Below, one piece after another: positions 1 to 13,929 of a stretch of 64,000 nt of DNA. The DNA lies in the NCBI GenBank assembly GCA_921293015.1, contig OV121085.1, forward strand, positions 11,743,731 to 11,807,730, in the 5' to 3' direction. A program made the position numbers and the translations under genes. The notes under the pieces were generated by a model. The model saw only the letters and a program-made list of their open reading frames with translations. It ran no database searches and was not told the origin of the DNA. Each line of letters starts with the position of its first letter. The first letter of the stretch is position 1. This stretch comes from Phorcus lineatus. Lineage: Eukaryota > Mollusca > Gastropoda > Trochida > Trochidae.

Positions 1-1800
1 GTAACTAGACTTGGAAGCATTTTACAGACTTCCAATAACTTTCGCAATAGGGTCTTTACTTGACATCAACCGCAGACCAATTTGATAAATATTACAATTA
101 ATTTCAAGTGAGTATCATTTCCCCCATAGTTAATCGTATTAATTTGATGGATAGTCATGTCAAAAACTTTGATCAATTATTCAAATGTTTATCTTCCTTA
201 GCTATAGCATTTTGAAAATGTTGAAATATGAAAATACTCATATTTATTGCTTTCCGACAATTGCATAGGCACACTATTCTTAAAGTTTACCGTCCAAGGC
301 TCAGAGAGACATACCGAGAGTATATATTTGCTATAAATATTTTGGATTTCGAAAATTTAAGATATGATGTAAGGAGTTAGTAGATACCAAAAATAAGAGA
401 GCCATGGTCTATGTAGTTCAACAGACTAGGTAGTGTTGATTTTCAAGACGAAGATGTATATCCGTTAGATCTCCAAATGAAATACCAAAATTGTTCAGTG
501 TCAGTGCACTAGATAAGATGTCTTAACACAAATTTGGAAGAAAGTTGATGAAACCATGTAATATTCCTTAAATCATAATCCTGAAAAGACAACAGATTTT
601 TTTTTAAAATAGTGACTATTTTTCATTCATTTACACACTCTAACACATTTGCTCTTTATGTCTTAACGCATTTAAAACAAATAAAACATGCTTTAAATGA
701 GCAAAAAATCTATTTCCAACAAAATCCCACTTCTATCTTCTGACCCCACCACTTTTGTTATCAACCTTTCCCAAATTAACGTTCACCAAACCCCTGCCAA
801 TACGCAACAGAAATTGCAAGGATGTCAGAATTCGACTTGCTTGTCCCTTGTTACTGTGTGCCCAGTCCACTGTTTGCAAGGGCTGTCTGAACAAGCTCAG
901 TCATGCGCTTCAAAAATTTATTAATTGTTTTTTAGTTTACTTTTTAATTGAGCTTCAGACATGAACTTGGGCTCGATTGAATCCTCCTAACCACATCAAT
1001 ATGATTCAACTTAACTGATCATCTGACAAAGCTTTTGGAAATTATAGGCCTTTTAAGTTTGCAACCCGGTCACGCCATATGAACCCCTGCCACACTCTTG
1101 TTTTTGGGGTTAGGACAGTGAAATTTACACATCTTTGTCTCAATCCTACAAAGATGGTATTCTCAAAACATAAGATCCCAAGCATGACTGATGTCTGGTC
1201 TGAAATAAAGGCGATAGAATGTTTCAGGTTGGGTATTCAGTAACGCCATTATTTGAACGGCGGCCAAGATCAAATCTAATCTAATCTAATCTGCAAGGTG
1301 TTTCCCCCTCCCCTAAGTTTCAATTTTAGGAGTCGTCTGTTTTGGTGGAGAAGTCGAAAATGTCAAAAGTTTACGGACCACGCCCGACGGACATCGGATT
1401 AAGGGCCATGTTATACCTTTCAGGTCTGATCGGCTTATAAAATGAGTTAAAGATTAAAGAGACCCTACATGAGTTGTTCGAATTACATATGCTAAACTTG
1501 TGGTGTCATTGCCAAAAGGTAACAACTGTATTCTAATCAGTTCATTTGGGCGACAATTGAAGGGGAAAAGTTGCGATATTGATTGAAAATAGGATGCGCA
1601 TCAATTAGTCATACATAAATTTCAAACTAATGCAGGTAGCAGATTGCATTTGAGTTGGTATCCGAGACGTGACTATTGATATACACCCCTAAAGACACCA
1701 TCGTTGATGTCATTATTTAGACATCTGATGACTGTTTACAGACAACCCTTCACGATCATTTACTTGAGATTTACAGCCTGTTGAATAAAGCTACTCTCCT
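1..1800. other. No gene recognised
   Basis: AT-rich DNA with no convincing coding exon or RNA gene. The only visible structure is a short run of the 5-mer ctaat near 1274-1292. The short open frames at 697-964 overlap each other and match nothing I recognise. Confidence 0.5.
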
Positions 1801-1806
1801 GTAATC

Positions 1807-2835
1807 ATGGAAAGTTCTAAAACTGAGCATCGTACGGTTATGAAGTTTCTCACAAAAGAAGGGGTGAATGCGACCGTAATACATAAACATATGACCAATG
1901 TGTATGTGAAACAGCCCCTCAATAATCTACTGTTGCAAAATGGTCAGCTGAGTTGAAGCGGGTTAGCAGCTCTTTGGATGATGACCCACGGTCAGGAAGG
2001 CCTGTTGAAGACATTACAGACGATATGGTTGCACTGGTCGAGGGCTTAATCATGTCTGATCGTAGAATAAAGGTGAACGAGATATCTTCAGAGTGTGGCA
2101 TTTCTCACGGAAGTGTTTGCACCATAATTCATGAGCACTTGACCAATGTGTTTGCAAGATGGATACCACAAAACTGATCAACACCAAAGAGTTGAATCCA
2201 GTCGTGAGCTCTTTGACATCGACAATGCTGATCCCGATAACTTTCATGCCCGTCTGCTTACAGAGGAAGAAACATGGATTCATCACTGGGATCCTGACAC
2301 CAAGCAAGAATACATGCAATGAAAGCACAAGCACTCTCCTCATCCAAAAAGTTCAGAACTAAGCCTTCTGCTGGCGGGATCATGGCGACCATTTTTTGGG
2401 AATCAAAGGGCGTGATACCTATAGACTGTAAACCGTCTAAAACTACAGTAACAGAAGCCTACTATGCTGACTTGTTGAAGTGATTGAGAGCGGCGATCAA
2501 GAGGAAGAGGCGCGGCATGTTGACTGCTGGAGTTATGCTTCTTCATGACAACGCTCCAGTGCACAAGCGTTGTATCGCACAGGCTGCGTTTCAACAATTT
2601 GGCTTTTAACATCTTAACCCTAGCCCCTTACAGTCTAGATCTGTCCAAAAGCGACTTCTATCTGTTTCGCATTTTGAAATTAAACCTGCGTGGTACGAGA
2701 TTTTGCATGATGATGAACTCATGGCAGCTACTTAGGCATGGATGAGGGGCCAGTCAGAAGATTTCTACCGCAACGGCATAGACAGTCTCAAAGACAAAAG
2801 GACTAGGTGCATCGAGGTCCAGGGAAAATATATTG
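1807..2835 (+). pseudogene. Decayed mariner-family transposase
   Basis: This is a nearly full-length but broken mariner transposase. The frame starting at 1807 shows the N-terminal helix-turn-helix region. After a frameshift near 1920 the second HTH block appears (DDPRSGRP near 1980, then GISHGSV near 2098). Near 2255 an EETWIHHWDP block matches the first catalytic block of mariners, where the acidic residue is normally Asp (DETW) and is Glu here. The second block, LLHDNAP, lies near 2540. The third, resembling YSPDLAPSDY, lies near 2630. The C-terminal DFYRNGIDSL block lies near 2760. Several frameshifts and stops separate the blocks, so no functional protein is possible. Terminal inverted repeats were not located. 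Confidence 0.85.
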
Positions 2836-5190
2836 AAAAATCAAATCAATATCGCAACCATTGGCTTCTGTTTTTATATCCATTCCTCGTAGTTACTATT
2901 ATTCATAATAACCGACAATGTGATTTCGCGTTGTTTGGTTTTCATTCAAAACATTTGTTTAAAGTAAATAAGTGTCTTTTATCAACCTAATCCCTGTCGA
3001 AATGTATTTAAATTTGTTTACATGATCAGTGAATGTCTTCATATTATGTTTTAAGAAAACTTCCGTTTATTATTTTTCTGTGCATAAGCGGGAGAATCTA
3101 AATAATGATAATACATATTTTTGACAATTGAGGAAATTAGGTATTGATTGATGAGATATACATTATCAGTGTTTTATTGAATATGTTTTAAAAGTTAGGG
3201 TCAAATGTAACTCCGAATTGTTTTTTAACCTTAATTTGTTCATTGATTATGCATAAGTGCAAAAATCAACATAACATTTTTAACGGAATATCCTAGCTTC
3301 GTGCCGTAAAAGTTTCATGAATGGGAAAACAATTTACTTTTCACGTTTCACATCAATTCAAATATTGCTAACTTACATGACGAAACTCAAAAACGAAAAA
3401 TTTAAATCATTACATTTTATTCTGCGACTGTTACCTCATTGTTATATTGTTATACTAACAAACTTACCCCCCCCCCCCCCAGGCCAACCACCTTACACTG
3501 AAGCAAAATTCAAAAGGCAATCTTGCAATATACATGCACAATTTACCGTGTCCATGAAGGTATTGATTGATTTTTTAAAAGATTTTACAAATACGAAATA
3601 TTTTCTCTCAGAAGTCTGAAAATATCAAAAGGCACCGCCTCAGTAGTTGTGTAATATTTATGCAAAGTTCCAGTAAGATTTAAGTTTTTAGTTCTGTTAC
3701 AGTAATTATAATTATATGAACGGACGGATATACCCCACGTGATATGTATCGTAGCGATAAAAAAATGAAAAAACCATAATTTCAATTAACACCCATAATG
3801 AGAACTCACATACAGTACACTCGAATGATGTTCTCAAATACCAACGCAAACAACACTACACAAGAGACCTAATATTTAAAGAATGAATTAGTTTTGAGTA
3901 AAATAAATATCAGCTATCAGAATGCTGCGCCAAAGCTGAGAACCACCATATTTTCATGGAAATCTGACGATCTGGGTCAAGATCTATACATGGTTATTGA
4001 CAAAATTCGACATGACTTATAGATTTCAGCAAGGGGAAAGTAGTTCAAAGGTGGTGCTCTAACGAAAGCTATAAAATCTTCAAGAAGACTGCTAGAGCGC
4101 GAGTATACTGAAAATCAGACTTCGAGATAATTTTTAAAAATAACGAACTTCTGTTTCTGATTACAATTTCTTGGTCTGCTTGTGTCTTCGTATAGTTTAA
4201 ATTAGCGTAAATAGGACTTAGACTGTTTAAAGTGCTCTTATTTTATACACATTCTTGGAACTGGACAAGAATGTGACAAAAGACATGGTTTGCCTAGAAT
4301 AAGACATTTCAATGCCCCCTTGCTTAGTTGAATATAACCCCAACTGTCATTCTTGCGTTCATTTCCAGTGTAGAAAATTAACTTATCTTAATCATATTTA
4401 TTGTTATTTAAAGAAGACTTACACAGAAGAATGTTTTGAGTTGTCGTTCAACGCTTTTAAAGCACGACCCTAAAGTGAAGTGAGTCAAGTGAATCTCAAT
4501 CTAGTTAAAGCTAGCTGTATTGATAAAGTTTCAAGGGATAATTCTCATATGTAAGACTGCCTAGACTCTGCAAAAACATCCTACTGAAACAGGATTCGTG
4601 AATCCATGGTGATAGTCGTTGATTTATGTATATAATGGTGGAGACTTAGATAGTAAATCATAGATACTATTCTAAATCATTACTAGATTGCAATTATATC
4701 AGGGCTACGGTGTTTAAGTCTATGAATCTTCAAGCCAAACATAATCTTAAATCTTAAACTACATAGCCTTATCCGTTATTCTTCAAAGAATAATTTCATT
4801 TCCTTATCTTCGTCTACGTATCTTCAGAGAAGACTATTGCCTGATTGACATAAAAAAAATATCATGTAGTCTTCTTGCACAGCTCTTACATAAGATTCAA
4901 GTCATCATATTGAAATATGGCACTTATCAACCATTTGTTATGTTTATGTTAAGTTGATAATAAAAATTATCTGCTTTGTTACAGTTATTCCTGTTGTTCT
5001 ATAGCCCATAAGGCTCGTCATACAATGTAAACAGTTACAGAAAATAGAGATTTCTACAATAGATTGTTTGCGTAAATAAATTCTGTTGATTTAATAGGAC
5101 TTCAACTCAAAGTAGAAAAACGGAATTCATATCAATACTGTTGACTCAACAGAGCGATTTTAAGGTTTTTAAACATATTGAGTTATTCTA
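2836..5190. other. No gene recognised; one poly-C run
   Basis: No supported gene. A cytosine homopolymer lies at about 3467-3481. The short open frames here lack any family resemblance. Confidence 0.5.
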
Positions 5191-5198
5191 CACACAAT

Positions 5199-8100
5199 GA
5201 TCTGAAAAGTTTGGCTACCATTGGTCAAGTATTAGATATTTTACATAGGTTTGAATATTCTAATTTTGACAGGACCTCGACCCAAAACGGGAAAATGTCT
5301 TTAAAATCTATAATTTCGACCCAATGGTGCGCAATTTTGTTTTAACATGTATATAATCATGATACACGATGATCTGGCAAGTTTGGCTACCTTTTGTCAA
5401 CTAATAGATATTTTACATAGGTTTGAATTTGTTAATTTTGACAGGACCTCGACCCAAAACGGGAAAACGTCTTTAAAATCTATATTTTCTTCCAAATGGT
5501 GCGCAAATTTGTTTTAACGTGTATATAATCATGATACAAGATGGTCTGGCAAGTTTGGCTACCTTGCGTCAAGTATAAGATATTTTACATAGGTTTGAAT
5601 ATTTCAATTTTTACAGGACCTCGACCCAAAACGGGAAAACGCCTTTAAAATCTATACTTTTGACCCAATGGTGCGCAAATTTGTTTTAACATGTGTAGAT
5701 TCATTATACACGATGATCTGGCAAGTTTGGCTACCATTGGTCAACTAATAGATATTTTACATAGGTTTGAATATTTCAATTTTGACAGGACCTCGACCAA
5801 AAACGGGAAAACGTCTTTCAAATCTATATTTTCTTCCAAATGGTGCGCAAATTTGTTTTAACGTGTATATAATCATGATACAAGATGGTCTGGCAAGTTT
5901 GGCTACCATTGGTCAACTAATAGATATTTTACATAGGTTTGAATATTTCAATTTTGACAGGACCTCGACCCAAAACGGGAAAACGTCTTTCAAATCTATA
6001 TTTTCTTCCAAATGGTGCGCAAATTTGTTTTAACGTGTATATAATCATGATACAAGATGGTCTGGCAAGTTTGGCTTCCTTGCGTCAAGTATAAGATATT
6101 TTACATAGGTTTGAATATTTCCATTTTGACAGGACCTCGACCCAAAACGGGAAAACGTCTTTCAAATCTATATTTTCGTCCCAATGGTGCGCAATTTAGT
6201 TTTTACGTGTGTAGAGTCATGATGCACGATGATCTGGCAAGTTTGGCTACCATTGGTCAACTAATAGATATTTTACATAGGTTTGAATATTTCAATTTTG
6301 ACAGGACCTCGACCCAAAACGGGAAAACGTCTTTCAAATCTATATTTTCTTCCAAATGGTGCGCAAATTTGTTTTAACGTGTATATAATCATGATACAAG
6401 ATGGTCTGGCAAGTTTGGCTTCCTTGCGTCAAGTATAAGATATTTTACATAGGTTTGAATATTTCCATTTTGACCGGACCTCGACCCAAAACGGGAAAAC
6501 GTCTTTCAAATCTATATTTTCGTCCCAATGGTGCGCAATTTAGTTTTTACGTGTGTAGAGTCATGATGCACGATGATCTGGCAAGTTTGGCTACCATTGG
6601 TCAACTAATAGATATTTTACATAGGTTTGAATATTTCAATTTTGACCGGACCTCGACCCAAAATGGGAAAACGCCTTTAAAATCTATATTTTCTTCCAAA
6701 TGGTGCGCAAATTTGTTTTAACATGTATATAATCATGATACAAGATGGTCTGGCAAGTTTGGCTTCCTTGCGTCAAGTATAAGATATTTTACATAGGTTT
6801 GAATATTTCAATTTTGACAGGACCTCGACCCAAAACGGGAAAACGTCTTTAAAATCTATATTTTTGACCCAATGGTGCGCAATTTTGTTTTATCATGTTT
6901 AGATTCATTATACACGATGATCTGGCAAGTTTGGCTACCATTGGTCAACTAATAGATATTTTACATAGGTTTGAATATTCTAATTTTGACAGGACCTCGA
7001 CCCAAAACAAGAAAACGTCTTTAAAATCTATACTTTTGACCCAATGGTGCGCAATTTTGTTTTAACATGTATATAATCATGATACACGATGATGTGGCAA
7101 GTTTGGCTACCGTTGGTCAACTAATAGATATTTTACATAGGTTTGAATTTGTTAATTTTGACAGGACCTCGACCCAAAACTGGAAAACGTCTTTAAAATC
7201 TATATTTTCTTCCAAATGGTGCGCAAATTTGTTTTAACGTGTATATAATCATGATACAAGATGATCTGGCAAGTTTGGCTACCTTGCGTCAAGTATAAGA
7301 TATTTTACATAGGTTTGAATATTTCAATTTTTACAGGACCTCGACCCAAAACGGGAAAACGCCTTTCAAATCTATACTTTTGACCCAATGGTGCGCAAAT
7401 TTGTTTTAACATGTGTAGATTCATTATACACGATGATCTGGCAAGTTTGGCTACCATTGGTCAACTAATAGATATTTTACATAGGTTTGAATATTTCAAT
7501 TTTGACAGGACCTCGACCCAAAACGGGAAAACGTCTTTAAAATCTATATTTTCTTCCAAATGGTGCGCAAATTTGTTTTAACATGTATATAATCATGATA
7601 CAAGATGATCTGGCAAGTTTGGCTACCTTTTGTCAAGTATTAGATATTTTACATAGGTTTGAATTTGTTAATTTTGACAGGACCTCGACCCAAAACGGGA
7701 AAATGTCTTTAAAATCTATATTTTCGACCCAATGGTGCGCAATTTTGTTTTAACATGTATATAATCATGATACAAGATGATCTGGCAAGTTTGGCTACCT
7801 TTTGTCAACTAATAGATATTTTACATAGGTTTGAATTTGTTAATATTGACAGGACCTCGACCCAAAACGGGAAAACGTCTTTAAAATCTATATTTTCGTC
7901 CCAATGGTGCGCAATTTTGTTTTAACATGTATATAATCATGATACACGATGATCTGGCAAGTTTGGCTACCTTGCGTCAAGTATAAGATATTTTACATAG
8001 GTTTGAATATTTCAATTTTTACAGGACCTCGACCCAAAACGGGAAAACGCCTTTCAAATCTATACTTTTGACCCAATGGTGCGCAAATTTGTTTTAACAT

Positions 8101-9320
8101 GTGTAGATTCATTATACACGATGATCTGGCAAGTTTGGCTACCATTGGTCAACTAATAGATATTTTACATAGGTTTGAATATTTCAATTTTGACAGGACC
8201 TCGACCCAAAACGGGAAAACGTCTTTAAAATCTATATTTTCTTCCAAATGGTGCGCAAATTTGTTTTAACATGTATATAATCATGATACAAGATGATCTG
8301 GCAAGTTTGGCTACCTTTTGTCAAGTATTAGATATTTTACATAGGTTTGAATTTGTTAATTTTGACAGGACCTCGACCCAAAACGGGAAAATGTCTTTAA
8401 AATCTATATTTTCGACCCAATGGTGCGCAATTTTGTTTTAACATGTATATAATCATGATACAAGATGATCTGGCAAGTTTGGCTACCTTTTGTCAACTAA
8501 TAGATATTTTACATAGGTTTGAATTTGTTAATATTGACAGGACCTCGACCCAAAACGGGAAAACGTCTTTAAAATCTATATTTTCGTCCCAATGGTGCGC
8601 AATTTTGTTTTAACATGTATATAATCATGATACACGATGATCTGGCAAGTTTGGCTACCTTGCGTCAAGTATAAGATATTTTACATAGGTTTGAATATTT
8701 CAATTTTTACAGGACCTCGACCCAAAACGGGAAAACGCCTTTCAAATCTATACTTTTGACCCAATGGTGCGCAAATTTGTTTTAACATGTGTAGATTCAT
8801 TATACACGATGATCTGGCAAGTTTGGCTACCATTGGTCAACTAATAGATATTTTACATAAGTTTGGATATGTTAATTTTGACAGGACCTCGACCCAAAAC
8901 GGGAAAACGCCTTTAAAATATATACCTTTGATCAAATGGTGCGCAATTTAGTTTTAACATGTGTAGATTCATGATTCATGATGATCTGGCAAGTTTGGCT
9001 ACCTTTGATCATGTATTAAACTTTTGGCATAGTTTTGAATATGTTAATTTGGACAGGACCTTGACCCAAAACCCTTTAAAATGAAGACTTTTCATCATGC
9101 GCATTTTTGTTTTAACTTGTATAGATTCATTTTACGGGATGATCTGGCATGTTTGGCTTAATTTGGTCCACTATTAGATATTTTGCATAGTTTTAAAAAT
9201 TTCAATTTGGACAGGAACTCGACCCAAAACTGGAAAACGCTTTTAAAATTTATACTTTTCATCCAATGGGGTGCATTTTTGTTTTATCTTGTAAAGATTC
9301 ATGTTACGGGATGATCGGGA
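5199..9320. repeat. 172-bp satellite array, about 24 monomers, with higher-order structure
   Basis: The array is tandem copies of a 172-bp monomer. The anchor aggacctcgac occurs at 5271, 5443 and 5615, exactly 172 bp apart. The core aggacctcgacccaaaac is kept in almost every monomer. Between about 5.9 and 6.7 kb a two-monomer unit (344 bp) repeats. From about 7.2 to 8.9 kb a four-monomer unit repeats, because the variant gcctttcaaatctatac recurs at 7361, 8049 and 8737 (688 bp = 4 x 172). Monomers near the right end (8.85-9.32 kb) are clearly more diverged, as expected at the edge of an array homogenised by unequal exchange. The open frames inside are by-products of the repeat. Confidence 0.95.
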
Positions 9321-9330
9321 AACGCTTTCC

Positions 9331-9885
9331 ATATTTTCTATATTTTCATATTAGTAATCCTAAATATCATTTCAATATATCTTAAACCTAATTTAATCAT
9401 TTCTAGCACGTATTCGATACATTATTAAAACATTATAGAATAAATTGTAGCCAAAGATATTATTTTTTCAAATAACTATAAAATGTATAATATACATATT
9501 ACATATGGCGAGATAATTGAATATCTATATATGAGATGCATATCCTATCTACGTCCAATGCGACAGTTTGAACATAGAGGTCAAATTAAATCTTCGGCAT
9601 TTTCCCTTGATATATTGTTTCCTATCATATTTTTTCTAATTTGAATTGAACTCTAATTTCGATCAATGCATTTTACTTCCCAATAACTCAATAGTCAAGT
9701 CGATAAAAAATGTATTTGATCTACTTTAACTCAAAGTCTCAACATTTTCATATTCACATTCAACATTATACTTCAACCAAAGACCTCATGATATAAGGCT
9801 TCGTTGTTCTAGGCTCCTTTCAAATTTATTTCATATGAGATAGTCAAAGATGAATATAGTTAAAATGTAATTTTTGTAGAAATAA
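9331..9885. other. No gene recognised, AT-rich
   Basis: Very AT-rich single-copy-looking sequence between the satellite and the CR1-like insertion. Nothing recognisable is present. Confidence 0.5.
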
Positions 9886-9887
9886 CT

Positions 9888-11017
9888 GATAATAATAATA
9901 ATAAGAGGATTTATATAGCGCGTTATCCACATCACTCAGGGACATGCTCTAAGCGCATAACATATATACAGCTTATATACAGTAAAGGTAGCGTTCAGAT
10001 ATATCGCTGGAACAGATGTGTTTTGAGTCTGGACTTGAAAGCAGGGATAGATGGAGAGGCTCTAAGATCTTGTGGAAGGGAGTTCCATAGAGTGGCAGCA
10101 GCATACGAGAATGAATTTGCACCAAAGGTTTTCAGCTTATATTTGGGGACCACTAGTAGAAGTTTATCACTGGAGCGGAGGGATCGTTCTGGTTTGTACA
10201 AATGTAACAAGTCCTGTAGATATGCTGGTCCGATGTTGGAAATGGTCTGGTAGACAAGGGATAATACTTTAAATTCAATCCTCTCGCGAATCCGGAGCCA
10301 ATGAAGAGAATTTAAAGCTGGTGTAATGTGAGAGCACAACTTTGTCCTTGTGACTATTCGAGCAGCTTGGTTTTGTATTTTCTGGAGACGCTGTAGCTGT
10401 TCCTCCGAGATACCAAATAGTAAACTATTGCAGTAGTCAAGGCGGGTTAGAACTAGAGTCCGAACGAGGGTGGCTGTTGCTTCCATGGTTAGGATGTTGC
10501 GTATCGAACCAATATTCCTCAAATGATAATAACAGGTTTTACAAATGTGGCTGATGTGACTTTTCATACTTAAATTTGAGTCCAAATAAACACCAAGATT
10601 TCTCACAGAGGTCGAGAAGGGGATTGAAGATTGTCCTATAGAAATGGAGGTGAGCTGACACTTCTGCTGTCGTTGACGCGGAGCAATAATAATGGCTTCT
10701 GTCTTACTGTCGTTTAAGACAAGTTTGTTGCTGGTCATCCAGGACTTTACATCATTGAGACAGGACTCCATTTTGACCTTGGCTTTCTGCTGACTGTCTT
10801 TGCATGGCTTGAAACTGTCCATAAGTTGTGAGTCATCTGCATAAAAATGTCTTCCAATGAGATGCTTGATGATGAGTTGTCCTAGAGGTTTGGTATACAT
10901 GGTGTAGAGTATGGGTCCTAAAACCGAGCCCTGTGGCACTCCACATTCAAGGATATGGACATCTGACAGTGTTCTGTTAATCTGAACGGATTGAGAACGA
11001 TTTTCAAGGTATGATGA
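9888..11017 (-). mobile_element. 5'-truncated CR1/L2-like non-LTR retrotransposon, copy 1
   Basis: The minus strand encodes the C-terminal half of a reverse transcriptase. The frame runs from about 11017 to the stop at 9995. It contains VPQGSVLGPILY, the catalytic FYADD block, and the GVYLDSNLS and AARIVTRTK blocks of CR1/L2/Jockey-type elements. Just past the stop the element ends in gcgctatataaat followed by a TTA/ATT microsatellite tail at 9888-9905, a typical 3' end for this group. The 314 residues shared with copy 2 (14.37-15.88 kb) are identical, so both insertions or their duplication are recent. It is 5'-truncated at about 11017 and is not autonomous. Confidence 0.92.
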
Positions 11018-13450
11018 TAAGTTTGTTTTATTTTGAATACAACATACGTTAAATTTTTTTTAACCTCAATTTATTTTTTATAATGAAAATATTAAGAAAA
11101 TATTTATCAGACAGCAAATTAAAAAATAAAGAAAGAGAATCGAAGCTATTTTAATCAACAGCAAACAGCGTGAGCAGAAAGAAGGTACAGTGGTTATGGT
11201 TCGTTTCCACAACGCAATCCTTCTTTTGCAGCTACGGGGCAAATCGCGCTCGACTTTCCAAGCGGACGAAGTCGAAAATAGGCTAATAAAGTCAAAAGCT
11301 GTTTTTCTTGGCACAAAAAGGCTTTTTTTCACTTAACCATACCATTTAATGATTTTCAATGAGGCAATTGGATTTATTTATATAGATTTCCCTGTTTGGG
11401 TCGTTTCCCGGTTTGGGTCGTAACAAACGTCAGTTAGTTGTCCTTAGAGTCTGTTCCTGCATACCAATTCCTCCAAAGATATATGTCCGTTCAATTGTTA
11501 CCACCAAACCAAAGAATCAAATACGGGTCTTTCACTTATGTCATCATGTTGTCACAGCAATGAAGAATATACTGCTTCAGGGTATAAATCAACCCTATAC
11601 CAGAATTGATTTCAAGAAATAGATATTACACCAGGAAATCAAACTATCGCCCTTATTTTGAGAAACTTCCAGCTTCGCAATTACAGTGATCTTGAACCAT
11701 AGAAATATTAGGAAAGTGTTGTTCAGGGATGATTCACAGTTTCGTCTGCAACGGCAGGATTGAAAATATAGTGTCTTTGTACTGTTAATCATCTTAAAAA
11801 ATAACATATTCCCTTCAATTTCACCCAGACGGTCGACTTCTACGGTTGAGACAATGCTATGTTGTCAAATGCGATATCAAGCACAAACAGAGCTGATTTA
11901 GTGATGGTGGGAATTTAGGGAAAACACTTCATTAAAAACGTCTTTGGACTTCACGTGATTCCAATTAGTGCCTAAAATCATAATAACGTTAATGCTTAAA
12001 CAGCATGCGTAATGGTCAAACTGTAGTGCCACCCTTAACGTTGCACTTAGGCTACTTTAGTGACTTAAGGTCACCTTAGTGCGTTAAGCTACGGCACCCA
12101 GATCTTTACCCAATTGAACAACAATGGCATGAAATCAACCTTGCATCTCAAAGTCACAAGACGTCTCAGACACTGTTGTACAGGAAGATAGAGGACGAAT
12201 TTTGAAAAATAAACGTCATTAACTTATTCAAATCTTGTCCATGGATCCAAAGCAAGAAGGTTTCAAATGGTACTCATTTACAGCTTTGACTTTGACGCCA
12301 TGACTAATGGGATAAAGACACAACACCTTTTTATCTTTAGTATTAACATAGAGCCATGGGCTCAGTAGCTCATCAGCCTGTAGGAGCCGTCGACAATGTG
12401 AAAGTTTACTGACGACGGACAATACCCCATACCATAATCCCATCTGACCGTTCGGGCATGAGAATCTTAACATATCTAAGAATACGGACTAAATAACTCC
12501 GAATCTCAAGATGCGGGAAGTGATATTTATATCCACATTGGCGCACAGTTGACAAAACCCGGGCGTTTTTATTAAATTAATGATAAAGAAGACAATGTGA
12601 AGATCGAGATGTCCTTTTGAGACATTTGGCCCAATCTTAACATGATCTTTCCAATTATCTGCAATTAGTTAATTAGTTACCGCCTTACTTAAAGAGCGAC
12701 TCCGTGATTTTCATACCATATCAAAATTTAACTTTTCATGTCCAAAAGACATATATATGACAAATACTGGTTTTCCATGAAAATCTAAAAACAGCCTTGT
12801 AAATGCACAGAGGTGTAGATATTACGTCCGTTATACATTGATACTAGTTATATAACCTAAGAAACACTATCAACTCCTAACTGCCCTCCTACCTGTTTTA
12901 GATAAGTTTCCAAAACTACGTTTTACTATTTGACGTGCGCCACTGTCCGGTTTTCGATCATAATTGCGACGTTCTACCTTCATATTATCACTGTAAAAAA
13001 CCCACAAGCTTTAAAATGTATGTCGATACTTCGAGATCAAATGACACCATTGATTAAGTTTGGTATATATGACTCCAACAACTCACGGAGTGGCTCTTTA
13101 ATCGGAGAGTAGAATGTAGTTTACCCTCTCTCGCCCCAGCGATACTTCACGGGGAAAATGGAACCACTCTGCATATAATACGAGGGTTAAAGTCGTTGGT
13201 TAACTTCGTACATGATCAGTGTTTAGAAATTTCATCATATCGGTTGGAAATATAACTTTGAAATTCGTTTCCGGAACAGATCAAAACAAACGTAAAAGCT
13301 ATGTTAAGGAAACTTAGATTATGGAATAAACATCATCTTATGTAGTTATGTTTAAGGTTTAAGCTAGCCTTCTATAATTCTTATTTTGTAAATTTACATG
13401 AAAATAGGTTTGGTAGTAGAAGTCCATTATCAAATTATTTCAACTACACT
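11018..13450. other. No gene recognised; contains one dispersed 20-bp motif
   Basis: No coding exon is supported. At 12941-12960 lies cactgtccggttttcgatca, which recurs near 21803, 36937, 50287 (inverted) and 55214 in this window. Confidence 0.5.
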
Positions 13451-13454
13451 TTCC

Positions 13455-13800
13455 TTGTCATTGTCTCTCCACAGAGGTACCTTTCAGTCACTAGGGAATC
13501 TTTCAGAAGCCCGTTGTTAGTTGTTATATATGTTTTTATTTGAGCTACTTCTGTGGGGAGGAAATGTTTTCATGTCCTCAGAAGGTTTTATTTTGACGAA
13601 TCAGTTAATAAGTACATGCATGGAGATGTCTAAAGCTCGACCGTTATCTTCTCGAACACTCCCGCGACGTCACCCTCCGTTGGTCTTGTTTACTGGTGTG
13701 TTTACTCAATGTTATCATCCTCATATCAAGTATAACTCCCGGTAACTCTGAACTTCAACCTTGGAAACATTCACGGCTGTTGCTGCTAGTTTCAATTTAA
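13455..13800. repeat. Dispersed block, inverted copy at 54.7-55.0 kb
   Basis: By eye this stretch matches the reverse complement of about 54715-54975, including ctccacagaggta, gacgtc, tactggtgtgtttactca and cggtaactctgaactt. It is part of a collinear inverted similarity between 12.9-16.8 kb and 55.2-51.4 kb. Confidence 0.6.
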
Positions 13801-13929
13801 TTTTATCATCCGCTTGCTTGAACACGCCTCAAAAATAAATCGTATTCCGGGAGAGTGGTCCTTGTAACTTCGGTCTCAATGATACGATAGTGGGTTGTTT
13901 ATATGCAGCAAATGGCAAAAGCCGCATAG

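Noticed and set aside
5767-6721. Repeated 88-106 residue open frames in the satellite
   Set aside because: The monomer is 172 bp, not a multiple of three, and the frames arise only from the repeat; variants elsewhere close them.
5199-9320. CRISPR-like or phase-variable repeat array
   Set aside because: Contiguous 172-bp monomers without spacers in a eukaryotic genome; this is a satellite.
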